From Cryoendolithus antarcticus (lineage: Eukaryota > Ascomycota > Dothideomycetes > Cladosporiales > Cladosporiaceae): a stretch of DNA of 64,000 bases. Of this stretch, positions 47,565 through 57,167 are shown one piece after another. The stretch spans positions 248,001-312,000 of the forward strand of contig NAJO01000034.1 of the NCBI GenBank assembly GCA_002077065.1, in the 5' to 3' direction. The notes under the pieces were generated by a model. That model ran no database searches and was not told the origin of the DNA. It was given only the letters and a program-made list of their open reading frames with translations. How positions within the stretch are numbered: position 1 is the stretch's first letter; every line of letters begins with the position of its first letter. The position numbers and the translations under genes are program-made.

Positions 47565-49553
47565 TCAAGCAATGGAGATCATCTCCGCAGCCACCTCTCC
47601 TCGATCCAGCGCTTCGACAAGGCTTCCATACATAATGCGCGAATGCACTCCATTCTCCCAGAGCATTGCGTGCCCCAGTATGGTGCGCAGTCCGTCCAGA
47701 TCGTCAGGTTTGGTTAAGCAGTACGGCTCATCCGCGCCCAGCAAGACCCAAACCTCATCTCCGACGCGCGCTTTGCTTGTGGTGCCAACACCAAGTCCCG
47801 CCCGTCCTGTAAAGCGTCGCGAGGGCTGATAGTTCGTATCTTCCACGATCACAGCGAGAATGTCCACTCGGATCGCTTGAACGACTAAGATCCTGTTCCG
47901 ACGTCCAGCGCGGTCCGCACGGAAAGAGACATGGGGTGATCGGGTTGTAGATGCTCTTGCTCGGACACCGTCGGCCATGTCTCCCTCCGCGCCTGGGAAC
48001 CCAATGCCTCGGAGATAGCGCTTGTACTCCGACTGCGGGTTTGATGGCTTGTACCAATTCGGCACCCAAGATGGAAGCATGTCGTTCATCGATGAGACCC
48101 CCTTGTCGTCCATAGCGATTGCCAAGATATCCAGCCGCTTCTCCTCACGAATGATGGCAATTGCGGTCTCGGTAAGGACTGTCCCGATGGTATTTGCGGC
48201 ATCGTAGTCCACTGTGATGTTATAAGCTGGCAGTGCAAGACCCAGAAAGGCATAGACCTTGTCGCGGGGATCAGTGCTCTGACAATTGCGGGCGTGTGTC
48301 ATCAGGGCGGACAACGGGGTGAAACTCTCGTTGCCTTTTCTCGCCGCGTGATCACGAAACATGAAGCTTGACAAGTTCCATGTAGTTCCATCGTTGAGGT
48401 ATGTCTGGATCTGGGTGACGATGTGCGTCTTGTTTCCAGACTTGGCCCGTCGCTTCGTCAGGATTGTCTCGAGGTCTACACCCGTGAACAACGCAGCGAG
48501 GCCAGCGCCGACCGTGAAAGATAATAGGAGCACGGTCCCGGCGATCCAGGCGGCAAGCGCGCAATACATACAGCCAATTTGGGTGCCTATCACGAGGTCA
48601 TCACCGGTGCCCCCTGGGCCAAGAAAGTGAGGACACGGTGTCAAGCCGTGATAATAAAAGCTAGCCCAGCACGCAACCCCATCTATGCCACAACGTGTCA
48701 AGCGGCGGGCGTATCCGTTGCATGCCACGCAGCCGCTCTCTACAAGACCAGGATGCTTGGCCGATGTCGCATCGCGCGGTTGATGGCTACTCTTGTACAC
48801 CTCCTGGTAGGAACGGCAAGTCGCAAGAAAACGTTGGAGTTGATCTAGGGACACTGAAAGACCATCGAACAGGAACGTGGCTCGCGAGGCGAGTACAACC
48901 TCTTGGTACACCCAGGCGCGTCCCCACCAGGGACTCTGGACGATGGCGTTGACGTTGTTCCAAGCGACGAGTGAGTCGTGATCTCGCTGCATGAGTCCTG
49001 CTTCAGCGGCTGGGCTTGCCCGATATCGCATTTGCTGTATTCTCTCGTATTGCGGTGGATCGGAGGGTATGGACAACTTCTCGCACGATCGGAGATGCCA
49101 ATCGCTCCAAGCAGTCCAGTCATAGAAATTGTTCTTGACACCACGGCTGACGGGGAGCGAGACGACAACCTGCTCTGCGCGGCGATAGATGACTCCCATG
49201 AACTGCACTTGGTGATTCTTCTCAGCGTCGTGTGCCTGGTTGATGCAGACTTGATCCACCCAGAGGAGCAATTCAGTCCTGGTAGGGAACACCCGTTTCC
49301 AGAACGCTATCACGTCTTGCAGGGCGATCACAAGGTGCCGCGAGACGCTGATCATCGTGCTGTCGATTGACATTTGGCTTTTGTCACCGGGATCGCCCCA
49401 GGTGTAGGACAAGGCAGTGTACTCCGGTCTGCCAATGCGCAGTGACACGCCGGACTTGAGCTCATGTCTGCCACTGCCAGAGAGGTCGATTTGTAGGAGT
49501 CGGATCTCTTCGTCATTGTAATTGAGCGGACTGTAATCAATTCGATCTGACAT
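47565..49553 (-). CDS. HET-domain protein, intact
   Basis: One exon of 663 codons with no interruption. The HET domain is N-terminal: IRLLQIDLSGSGRHELKSG, YTALSYTWGDPGDKSQMSI, LLLWVDQVCINQAHDAEKN, and WWGRAWVYQEVVLASRATF. In the middle, a cysteine-rich patch (VESGCVACNGYARRLTRCG) precedes a long hydrophobic segment (CALAAWIAGTVLLLSFTVGA) that may span a membrane. Downstream, STDPRDKVYAFLGLA and ITVDYDAA are the usual HET follow-on motifs. It converges tail to tail with the preceding HET gene, 142 bp between stops. It is the only HET gene of the three in this window without a stop in its frame. Confidence 0.9.
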   Translation of the reverse strand: MSDRIDYSPLNYNDEEIRLLQIDLSGSGRHELKSGVSLRIGRPEYTALSYTWGDPGDKSQMSIDSTMISVSRHLVIALQDVIAFWKRVFPTRTELLLWVDQVCINQAHDAEKNHQVQFMGVIYRRAEQVVVSLPVSRGVKNNFYDWTAWSDWHLRSCEKLSIPSDPPQYERIQQMRYRASPAAEAGLMQRDHDSLVAWNNVNAIVQSPWWGRAWVYQEVVLASRATFLFDGLSVSLDQLQRFLATCRSYQEVYKSSHQPRDATSAKHPGLVESGCVACNGYARRLTRCGIDGVACWASFYYHGLTPCPHFLGPGGTGDDLVIGTQIGCMYCALAAWIAGTVLLLSFTVGAGLAALFTGVDLETILTKRRAKSGNKTHIVTQIQTYLNDGTTWNLSSFMFRDHAARKGNESFTPLSALMTHARNCQSTDPRDKVYAFLGLALPAYNITVDYDAANTIGTVLTETAIAIIREEKRLDILAIAMDDKGVSSMNDMLPSWVPNWYKPSNPQSEYKRYLRGIGFPGAEGDMADGVRARASTTRSPHVSFRADRAGRRNRILVVQAIRVDILAVIVEDTNYQPSRRFTGRAGLGVGTTSKARVGDEVWVLLGADEPYCLTKPDDLDGLRTILGHAMLWENGVHSRIMYGSLVEALDRGEVAAEMISIA

Positions 49554-50225
49554 GCTTGTAAAGCATCATAAGAGGCAAGGCCCTCCAGAACGCGTGGAGG
49601 GCCGTGATGTTCAAATCTCCAGTAATGAAATCAGGAAAGGCTGCGACCTACATGCTGCATGACGCTGCGGCGTCGTCGAGTGAGAAGGCCGCCAATGAGA
49701 CAGTCGACGGTTGCGCAGAGGCATCGCGGCAAGGCAGCCTTGCAGATGTTGCCTTCAGCCGCATCGTGGCAGAGATGCGCCTAGAGAGCTGTCAAGGCGA
49801 CTGACAAGTTCGCCTCGGCGGATACATCACAGTACGATCACTTTCAGCGACTCCCTTGAACTCGTAGTGCAACATTTTGATCCAAGCGATATGTGAATTC
49901 AATGCAAGTATTGATGAACTAGGTGCGCGACCCTGACATGATGCACAGCACTAGCGCAGGGTCTGAGTCTACATGGTAACGAGGCAATTCACAACTTAGA
50001 CCAAAGACCTGCAGCCAAAGTCCTTCGGTCGAATGCAGAAACAGAATGTCTGCTCCGAGAGGTCGATGGCTGCTTCGGGTCGTTCCACGCGGTGGAGTTG
50101 CAACGCGGAAATCAGCTCCAGATGCACCACAATCCACGATCCCCAAGTCAAACCACGAAAGACTCGTTCTGAGCTGTAGGAGGCATGTATGATCAAATTA
50201 TACTACTATATACACCCAAAAATCG
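49554..50225. other. intergenic
   Basis: About 670 bp between the start of the HET gene and the carRA stop, both leftward. Short frames only. It separates the HET genes from the carotenoid cluster. Confidence 0.4.
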
Positions 50226-52149
50226 CTATGCCCCATCCCTCCTTTTTGCCGGCCCCATCAACGCCTTCCAAGCAACCGCTATGCGCTTCCACTTGGGCAC
50301 CGTCGCCCGCCCAGCTTTGACTCTGTAGCCCGGCGTTCGCAGCTCGCGTGCAATTTGCATGTACGACTCGACCGCCACTCGCATGGGTGCTCTCGCAGGA
50401 CTCGGTAACTCTTCAATCGCACCGACGCTGCGCTCGTAGAACAGGAATGACCTGTCAAGCAGCCTCGAGCGCATCGTCTCGATTTTGCGCGATAGGAAAT
50501 CGTCGTCTGGCTTCCCCGAGGTGAGGGCAGAGAGGAGCGACTCCGAGGTGAGCTTCTCCTTCTTCAGCCACGGCGGCGGGACGTATGATCGGCCGTTCGC
50601 AGCGTCCACAGCCAGATCCCGCGCGATATTGGTATACTGCAGCGCAATCCCCATATCATGCCCAGCAGTCATGAGACGCTTCGCCTCCTGCTCCGAAGCG
50701 CCAGGATAGTGATGCAGTACGAGCTGGATGCAGAGCAGCGCTACTGTACCTGCTACGCGCGCACCGTAGATGTCGAGATCGGATTCTGTTCTTATCGGCG
50801 TTGAGTAAGGCGTGTCCCTACTGGGTCCCGTTTGGCTGAACTCGAGATCCATCTCGAAGCCTTTCAGCAGTTCGAAAAGAGGTTCCGGATTCAGTCGCTC
50901 GGTTGGGAGGAGCATAAGCGTCAGCACGGCGTCTTGCGGGAAGTTCTGCACTGCGTAGTGCGTTGCGACGCCCTGATTTCTGTCGCGAGCATGGCGCAGA
51001 CTGCCATCACCGCCTTTCATTGGCGCGCTGTAGGAGAGCTCCAAGTAGTTCCGCAGTTTCTGCACCCAGTCTCTAGCTTCGGTGCTTGATTGCGCGTTAT
51101 CTATTAGATCGTCCGCGACGCGGCAGAAAGAGTAGAGGAGTACCAAGTCGATTCGTAGCCGTCCGCTGAATGTCCCGCTTGCGAGGTAGAAGCTCCGGCT
51201 CTTACGCTTCAGCCGGTCCACGGACTGCTGCAGGCCTAGCATTCGGTCTTCGTCGTAGGCTGCTGCTGGTAGCAGCAGCGCGCGTATGAGTAGAGCCGGC
51301 GAAGGGAGCGCAGGAACCTCCGGGAAGTGCGCGGGGAAGATATTCAGGACTGCGACAGCGTTGTCGAAGGCTACCAGGCCGAAGACTATCAGGCAGTTCG
51401 TTAGGGCGAAGAAGACGGCTTCTTCCAGCTCGAGGCCGAAGCCGGGCACGTGAATCCCTGTCTTTGTGCCGGAGTTGATTACCCATGTTCCTCGTTTCAG
51501 CGCAAGCGAGTCCACAACCCAGAGGTACAGTGTCGGCACCACAATCGGCAGCCACGTTGTCGTCCAAGGCAGATTCACCAGCAGCTGGTAGGCCAGACTC
51601 CAAAGCAGAAACAGAAAAGGACATGCCCACGCCAGAATCAATCCCAGATACGTCCTCTCCTTGCCCTCACTAATCCAATCCGCACTTTTCTTAATCACAA
51701 GTCCTAGCCCAACCTGCCCAACAAGCTTCACCCATTTCCAGCTGTCGCCCTTCTTCTCTCGCGCCAGATGCACGGGATGCAACGTCGCTTTGCTACACAG
51801 CAAGTACAACAACGTCGTGTTCCAAGTCTGGACTACGAAGAAGAACACCTCCTCTAGCGGAATGTCGAAGAGTTTAGGCCCGATTATGACCGACGCAGGA
51901 TACGACCATATATTCGTACGGATTAAGTAGGAGTCCCAAGGGATTGTGGAGAGGACTGCTATTGTTATAAGGAAGGCGAGCTTGTAAGTGTCGAGGCGGG
52001 TGTGGAGGGGGAAGTAGAGGGCGGAGAGGAGGATGGCAGGAGGGATGGTGTATTTCAAATGTCTTCATGGTATTGATCAGCTATCTGACTCCTATTTGCT
52101 TTTACGGAGCTGGATGGCAATCATACACAATCGCATAATCATAGCCCAT
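50226..52149 (-). CDS. carRA: bifunctional lycopene cyclase / phytoene synthase
   Basis: Two exons, 52127-52149 and 50226-52062, give 619 residues. The 23-base first exon supplies MGYDYAIV, joined in phase to HLKYTIPPAILLSALYFPLH. The N-terminal half is the membrane-bound lycopene cyclase with two repeats (PWDSYLIRTNIW and KLFDIPLEEVFFF; then TKTGIHVPGFGLELEEAVFF). The C-terminal half is phytoene synthase: RSFYLASGTF, YSFCRVADDLIDN (first aspartate motif, about 325) and LQYTNIARDLAVDAANGRSY (second). It condenses two GGPP to phytoene and later cyclises lycopene towards beta-carotene. It is divergent from carX over 733 bp. Length and order of domains are those of fungal CarRA/AL-2/CrtYB. Confidence 0.96.
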
Positions 52150-52882
52150 GGTCTTCGTGTGCGACCCCGCTTGCTCGCGGTCAATGAGTGTGGTGTTGGT
52201 CGTTCTTCGCTCGCAAGCAATCGCTTTTGGGGTGCATCTGCACTGTTATGCGGGTATATACATTATGAGTGGCGCTTGACAGACAAAAACGATAACATGC
52301 CGACAAGTATGCGCAAAGAGAGTTCTTGGACCGCTCCCACGAGTCTACCACGAGGCCGCGGCGACTGGAGCTTGTTGAGATCCGCCCAGCAACGCCAAAG
52401 CTGGAAAGCGTCTGCGAGGAGTACTGCAGCGCGTGGCTTGGCCCGGCCCGTGGCGACGCAGACGAGATTTCTCCGATCAGATCACGTGGCGGAAGTGAAT
52501 CGAGCGGGGGAATGGTGGAAGACAGAAGATGCGACCGAAGCGAAGCGAGACAAGATTTCTGGCAGCTCAGGTCAGAATGACATCAAGAGCTCTCGATCGT
52601 GCCCCTGCAGATCGAGGTTGGCAGGCGACGGGCGTTAGACGAGCTTTGATCAAGCGGCGTGAAAGCGGGGACGCGCTTCATCCGGATCACAGCGAGGCAC
52701 GGTCGATGTCTGTTGGACATGTGAAAGTGGAGATGGAAGAGGAGTGCATGCTCGCCATCTGGTCTACCTGTGTCGACGAGGGGCGAACTCGCTATGCTGA
52801 AGTTGCGAGAAATCCATCAATGCTTGTGGTATACTGACAACGCCAATACCATACAGCTCTGCTACAGCTAGAGACAGCGGAC
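52150..52882. promoter_or_regulatory. divergent promoter carRA / carX
   Basis: A 733 bp gap between the two start codons. It contains GATCAGATC at 52475-52483 overlapping a CACGTG at 52483-52488, and another GATC near 52684. GATC-type repeats are the binding core of the White Collar light-response complex in Neurospora; whether these are used is inference. Short frames here look like chance. Confidence 0.5.
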
Positions 52883-55027
52883 ATGGTCGTAGCAAGCCAG
52901 AAACGGAAGCGAGGAGGCAGCGACAACATACTGCCTACACCACAACCACGGCATCCATATCTGACTGGCAATTTCGCGCCCATCGAGAAGACTATCCCTC
53001 TCACGCCATGCACATATGTCGGCTCCATCCCAGAGGAGCTGGCAGACGGCGAGTACGTTCGTAATGGCAGTAATCCGGTCTCCAACAGCGACCTTGGCCG
53101 TGATGCACACTGGTTCGATGGCGATGGCATGCTGGCTGGGGTGTTGTTCCGGAAGGACGAGACGACTGACAGCATACAACCTGAGTTTGTCAACCAGTAC
53201 ATTCTCACAGACGTATACTTAAGCTCCATTGGGTCGAAACGATTGAAGGTGCCTATACTACCCAGTATAGCTACTTTGGTCAACCCTCTGTCGAGCTTCG
53301 TCTGGGTCACACTACGGATCCTGCGGACGATATTGCTGGTCATATTGTCGCATCTACCCGGTTCGAAGCAGAAGATCAAGAAGATCAGTGTGGCGAACAC
53401 GAACATCGTGTATCACGATGGGCGAGCATTGGCTTTATGTGAGAGTGGACCACCACTACGAATACAGCTTCCTGGCTTGGAAACAGTGGGCTGGTACGAT
53501 GGTGCCACAGCAGAAGGCGAGCCAGTGGATGCACAGCCGACAGAGAAAGAGCACGTACTTGGTGAAGGCAGCGGGTTGATCAGCTTCATGCGGGAGTGGA
53601 CTACAGCACACCCGAAGCTCGATCCGAAGAGCAAGGAGATGCTCATGTTCCATGCGAGCTTTGCACCACCGTATGTGCAGTACTCGGTTGTGCCGCAGAG
53701 CAAGACGATAGACGAGGCAGGCGCACCGCTGCAGAAGGTGCTCAATGCTGCTGTGCCTGGTGTTCGAGGTGCTCGAATGATGCACGACTTTGGCGTGTCC
53801 TCATCACACACCATCATCATGGACCTACCGCTGTCGTTGGATCCTCTGCTCCAACTACAAGGCAAGCCACCAGTCAGTTACGATTCGAGCAAACCGTCTC
53901 GCTTCGGCGTCTTCCCGCGGCGAGAGCCAGAGAAGGCAACATGGTTTGAGACAGATGCATGCTGCATCTTCCACACAGCCAACTCATGGGACGATGTTGA
54001 TACTAGCGGCAAGACATCTGCAGTCAACATGCTCGCCTGCCGCCTGACCTCAGCGACGATGATCTTCGCCACGGGCAACATCGCACCACCAGCACCACCT
54101 AAGAAGACTACAGTGGATGCTTTGCCCAAGAGACGCATGTCGTTCTTCTCGAAGTACAATCTTGACACCGAAGCTTCGGTTTACGAACGCCACGGCCGTG
54201 TCGAGTCGACAGAAGAGGAGAAGGAGGCCCTACTTCATGTCACCTCCACCGAGGTCTCCTCGTTCGAGAACGACGACGACGATGAAGAAGAGCACTTCGA
54301 CGAAGACCAATGCCGCCTGTACTACTACCACTTCGACCTCCTCACAGCCCGGATAACCCACCAATGGGCCCTCGCTTCCATCCCATTCGAATTTCCCTCC
54401 GTGCACCCCGATCTCGAGATGAGTGAGGCGAAGTATGTCTACGGCTGCTCCACCTCAACAACTTCCTTCGGCTCCGCCCTCGGTAAAGCGACGAAAATCG
54501 ACATCTTGGTGAAAGTAGATATCACCACGCTCATCGCCCGCGGCCGCGCAAACCCACCTCGCAGCGTCTCCGGCGTAGTTGATCCGCGGCCGATGGCGGA
54601 TGTGATTACGTCCAACGACCTAGAAGATCCGATCAGGGTATTCCAAATGCCTGACGGCTGGTTCGCGCAGGAGCCCAGGTTTGTGCCTGCTGCTACGAAG
54701 CGGAGCGAAGACGATGGATACTTACTATTCTACGCTTTCGACGAGGCGCAACTGACGCTTACGGGCGATACGCCGCTTGATGAGGGCGAGGCGAGGGCGA
54801 GGAGTGAGTTGTGGGTTGTGGATGCGAGGGATATGCGAAGTGTGGTCTGTAGGGTCAGACTACCGCAACGGGTGCCTTATGGACTGCATGCAGGTTGGTT
54901 CACGGGCGAGCAGGTGAGAGGGCAGAGGGAGGTGGAGAAGGTGCGGACGGTTGATAGAGTCATGGAAGAGAAGGAAGGTGGTGTTTGGATGGGAATCAGG
55001 GATGCTGTGGAGAAGTTTTTGGCGTAA
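52883..55027 (+). CDS. carX: carotenoid cleavage oxygenase (retinal-forming, CarX type)
   Basis: One exon, 714 residues, starting MVVASQKRKRGGSDNILPTP. It has the seven-bladed carotenoid oxygenase fold markers: LTGNFAPIEKTIPLTPC, GEYVRNGSNPV, HWFDGDGMLAGVLF, and the four iron-binding histidine contexts MFHASFAPPYVQYS, FGVSSSHTIIMDLPL, CCIFHTANSWDD and VPYGLHAGWF. A hydrophobic stretch (FVWVTLRILRTILLVILSHL) near residue 125 resembles the membrane segment of CarX-type enzymes. The length is also nearer CarX than the torulene-cleaving CarT. It probably splits beta-carotene symmetrically into two retinals, the chromophore of the opsin encoded 4 kb downstream. Substrate choice is inferred from context. 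Confidence 0.92.
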   Translation: MVVASQKRKRGGSDNILPTPQPRHPYLTGNFAPIEKTIPLTPCTYVGSIPEELADGEYVRNGSNPVSNSDLGRDAHWFDGDGMLAGVLFRKDETTDSIQPEFVNQYILTDVYLSSIGSKRLKVPILPSIATLVNPLSSFVWVTLRILRTILLVILSHLPGSKQKIKKISVANTNIVYHDGRALALCESGPPLRIQLPGLETVGWYDGATAEGEPVDAQPTEKEHVLGEGSGLISFMREWTTAHPKLDPKSKEMLMFHASFAPPYVQYSVVPQSKTIDEAGAPLQKVLNAAVPGVRGARMMHDFGVSSSHTIIMDLPLSLDPLLQLQGKPPVSYDSSKPSRFGVFPRREPEKATWFETDACCIFHTANSWDDVDTSGKTSAVNMLACRLTSATMIFATGNIAPPAPPKKTTVDALPKRRMSFFSKYNLDTEASVYERHGRVESTEEEKEALLHVTSTEVSSFENDDDDEEEHFDEDQCRLYYYHFDLLTARITHQWALASIPFEFPSVHPDLEMSEAKYVYGCSTSTTSFGSALGKATKIDILVKVDITTLIARGRANPPRSVSGVVDPRPMADVITSNDLEDPIRVFQMPDGWFAQEPRFVPAATKRSEDDGYLLFYAFDEAQLTLTGDTPLDEGEARARSELWVVDARDMRSVVCRVRLPQRVPYGLHAGWFTGEQVRGQREVEKVRTVDRVMEEKEGGVWMGIRDAVEKFLA

Positions 55028-55319
55028 TGAGGGACGAGCATGGGCGGCGCTGGGGGATTGTATATACGATATACCCGTTAATGTGAACAGTACATACCAC
55101 CTTGCATCTGATCGTCTCGGAAATCTCTCATCGTCCCATTGATTTCCACACCTATCAGACCGACATATCTGACCCACGCACATGTAGCTGTCAACGACTT
55201 CTTCGCCTACGCGGGCTCGGCGCCTCAAGCTCCCGCCTCGACTTGCATGTGAAAATCAACAACCTCATCTTTCTCAACATGGCGATCTCAATCCCCCTCC
55301 TCTTACATTCGCCCTCACG
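55028..55319. promoter_or_regulatory. carX-carB intergenic region
   Basis: A 292 bp spacer between two rightward genes, holding the carX 3' end and the carB promoter. No motif stands out. Confidence 0.4.
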
Positions 55320-57167
55320 ATGGCAGAGAAGACACGCCAAAAGACCGCCGTAGTCATCGGCGCCGGCGTCGGCGGTGTAGCCACCGCCGCCCGCCTGGCA
55401 AGAGCTGGATACAAAGTCACTGTCCTTGAGAAGAACGACTTCACGGGAGGTCGCTGCAGTCTGCTACATCATGAAGGCTACCGCTTCGATCAAGGCCCCT
55501 CCCTCCTTCTGCTACCGGAGCTGTTCAAGCAGACGTTCCGTGAGCTGGGCACGACGCTGGAGGCTGAGGGAGTGGAGTTAGTGAAATGCGAGCCGAATTA
55601 CAATATCTGGTTTCAGGACGGGGAGAGAGTGCAGATGAGCTCTGACTTAGCGGTGATGAAACACGAGGTCGAGAAATGGGAGGGGAAAGATGGGTATGAG
55701 CGCTACCTGCAATTCCTCGGCGAGTCGCACCGGCATTACGAGTTATCTGTTGAGCACGTACTACTCCGGAATTTCACGACGCTGCTCTCCATGCTCCGCT
55801 GGTCTTTCCTCAGCCGCATCCTCGATCTCCACCCTTTTGTGAGTATCTGGAGCAGAGCGAGCAAGTACTTCTGGACTGAGCGGATGAGGAGGGTGTTCAC
55901 GTTCGGGAGCATGTACATGGGTATGAGTCCTTTTGATGCTCCCGGGACGTACAGCTTATTGCAGTATACGGAGTTGGCGGAGGGGATATGGTATCCTATT
56001 GGGGGGTTCCATCGGGTTGTGAGGGCGCTTGTGGAGGTTGGGGAGAGGATGGGGGTGGTGTACCGACTTTCCACGGGGGTGAAACGGATTCTGGTTGATG
56101 GGCCGGGAGGCAGCGCGAGAGGCGTGGTGTTGGAGAGCGGCGAGGTGGTGGAGGCGGATGTGGTGGTCAACAACTCGGATCTGGTCTATGCGTACTCTGA
56201 GCTGCTACCGGAGAGCACTTACAGCGCCGCGCTGAAGAAGCGCGAGGGAAGCTGCTCGAGTATCTCCTTCTATTGGGCGCTCAACGGCAAAGTCCCAGAG
56301 CTCCAAGCGCATAACATTTTTTTGGCTGAGGACTACCGAGAGAGCTTCGACAGCATTTTCAAGAAACATCTCATACCCGACCAGCCGAGCTTCTACGTCA
56401 ATGTCCCCAGTCGCGTGGACCCCTCCGCCGCACCGGAAGGCTGCGAGAGCGTCGTCGTGCTGGTACCTGTGGGTCATCTCCTAGACAATCCCGCGGCGGT
56501 ATCACCCACCCACCTCAACGGCTCCGCAAACGGGCATGTGAACGGCAGCATCAAGTCAGCTTCTCCCTCCTCCCAACCTGGTCTTGAGTCCTCGCAGGAC
56601 CCGCAAGACTGGCCCGCTATGATCGCCCTCGCGCGGAACACCATCCTCGCAACTATCAAAGCCCGCACGGGCGCTGATCTCGCTCCCCTCATCGTGAACG
56701 AAATCTCAAACTCCCCGCATACATGGCGCTCGACTTTCAATCTCGACAAGGGTGCGATCCTCGGTCTCAGTCACTCGTTCTTCAATGTCCTGGCCTTCCG
56801 ACCCAGCACGCGAGCGCGGAAAGCTCATTGGGTTGACGGCAAGCTGGGCTCAGGAGTGCCGGAGCGGATCGTGCAAGTCGTTGTGGATTGTTTCAGGGGC
56901 GAGGGCAGAGACGTGAAAGGACTATATTTTGTTGGCGCGAGCGCGCATCCGGGGACGGGAGTGCCTATTGTGCTTGCTGGGGCGAAATTAGTCGCTGAGC
57001 AGATACTGGAGGACGAGGGGGATGACGTCCCGTGGAGTACTGGGTTGAGTGGGAAAGTGGTGAAGAATGCTAAGTTGGATACGGTGGAGAAGCCGGATTG
57101 GAATTGGTACTTGGCCGGGGGGATTGTGATGGTGCTGCTTGTGGTGATGTTGTTGGGTAGTTTGTGA
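55320..57167 (+). CDS. carB: phytoene desaturase
   Basis: One exon, 615 residues, starting MAEKTRQKTAVVIGAGVGG. The FAD-binding N-terminus (VVIGAGVGGVATAARLARAG, then LEKNDFTGGRCSLL and GYRFDQGPSLLLLPELF) and the C-terminal signature (GLYFVGASAHPGTGVPIVLA) are complete. A final hydrophobic helix (WYLAGGIVMVLLVVMLLGSL) anchors it to a membrane, as in fungal CarB/AL-1. It introduces the double bonds turning phytoene into lycopene or further. It lies between carX and the opsin on the same strand. A small low-complexity insert (HLNGSANGHVNGSIKSASPS) is present in the middle. Confidence 0.96.
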   Translation: MAEKTRQKTAVVIGAGVGGVATAARLARAGYKVTVLEKNDFTGGRCSLLHHEGYRFDQGPSLLLLPELFKQTFRELGTTLEAEGVELVKCEPNYNIWFQDGERVQMSSDLAVMKHEVEKWEGKDGYERYLQFLGESHRHYELSVEHVLLRNFTTLLSMLRWSFLSRILDLHPFVSIWSRASKYFWTERMRRVFTFGSMYMGMSPFDAPGTYSLLQYTELAEGIWYPIGGFHRVVRALVEVGERMGVVYRLSTGVKRILVDGPGGSARGVVLESGEVVEADVVVNNSDLVYAYSELLPESTYSAALKKREGSCSSISFYWALNGKVPELQAHNIFLAEDYRESFDSIFKKHLIPDQPSFYVNVPSRVDPSAAPEGCESVVVLVPVGHLLDNPAAVSPTHLNGSANGHVNGSIKSASPSSQPGLESSQDPQDWPAMIALARNTILATIKARTGADLAPLIVNEISNSPHTWRSTFNLDKGAILGLSHSFFNVLAFRPSTRARKAHWVDGKLGSGVPERIVQVVVDCFRGEGRDVKGLYFVGASAHPGTGVPIVLAGAKLVAEQILEDEGDDVPWSTGLSGKVVKNAKLDTVEKPDWNWYLAGGIVMVLLVVMLLGSL

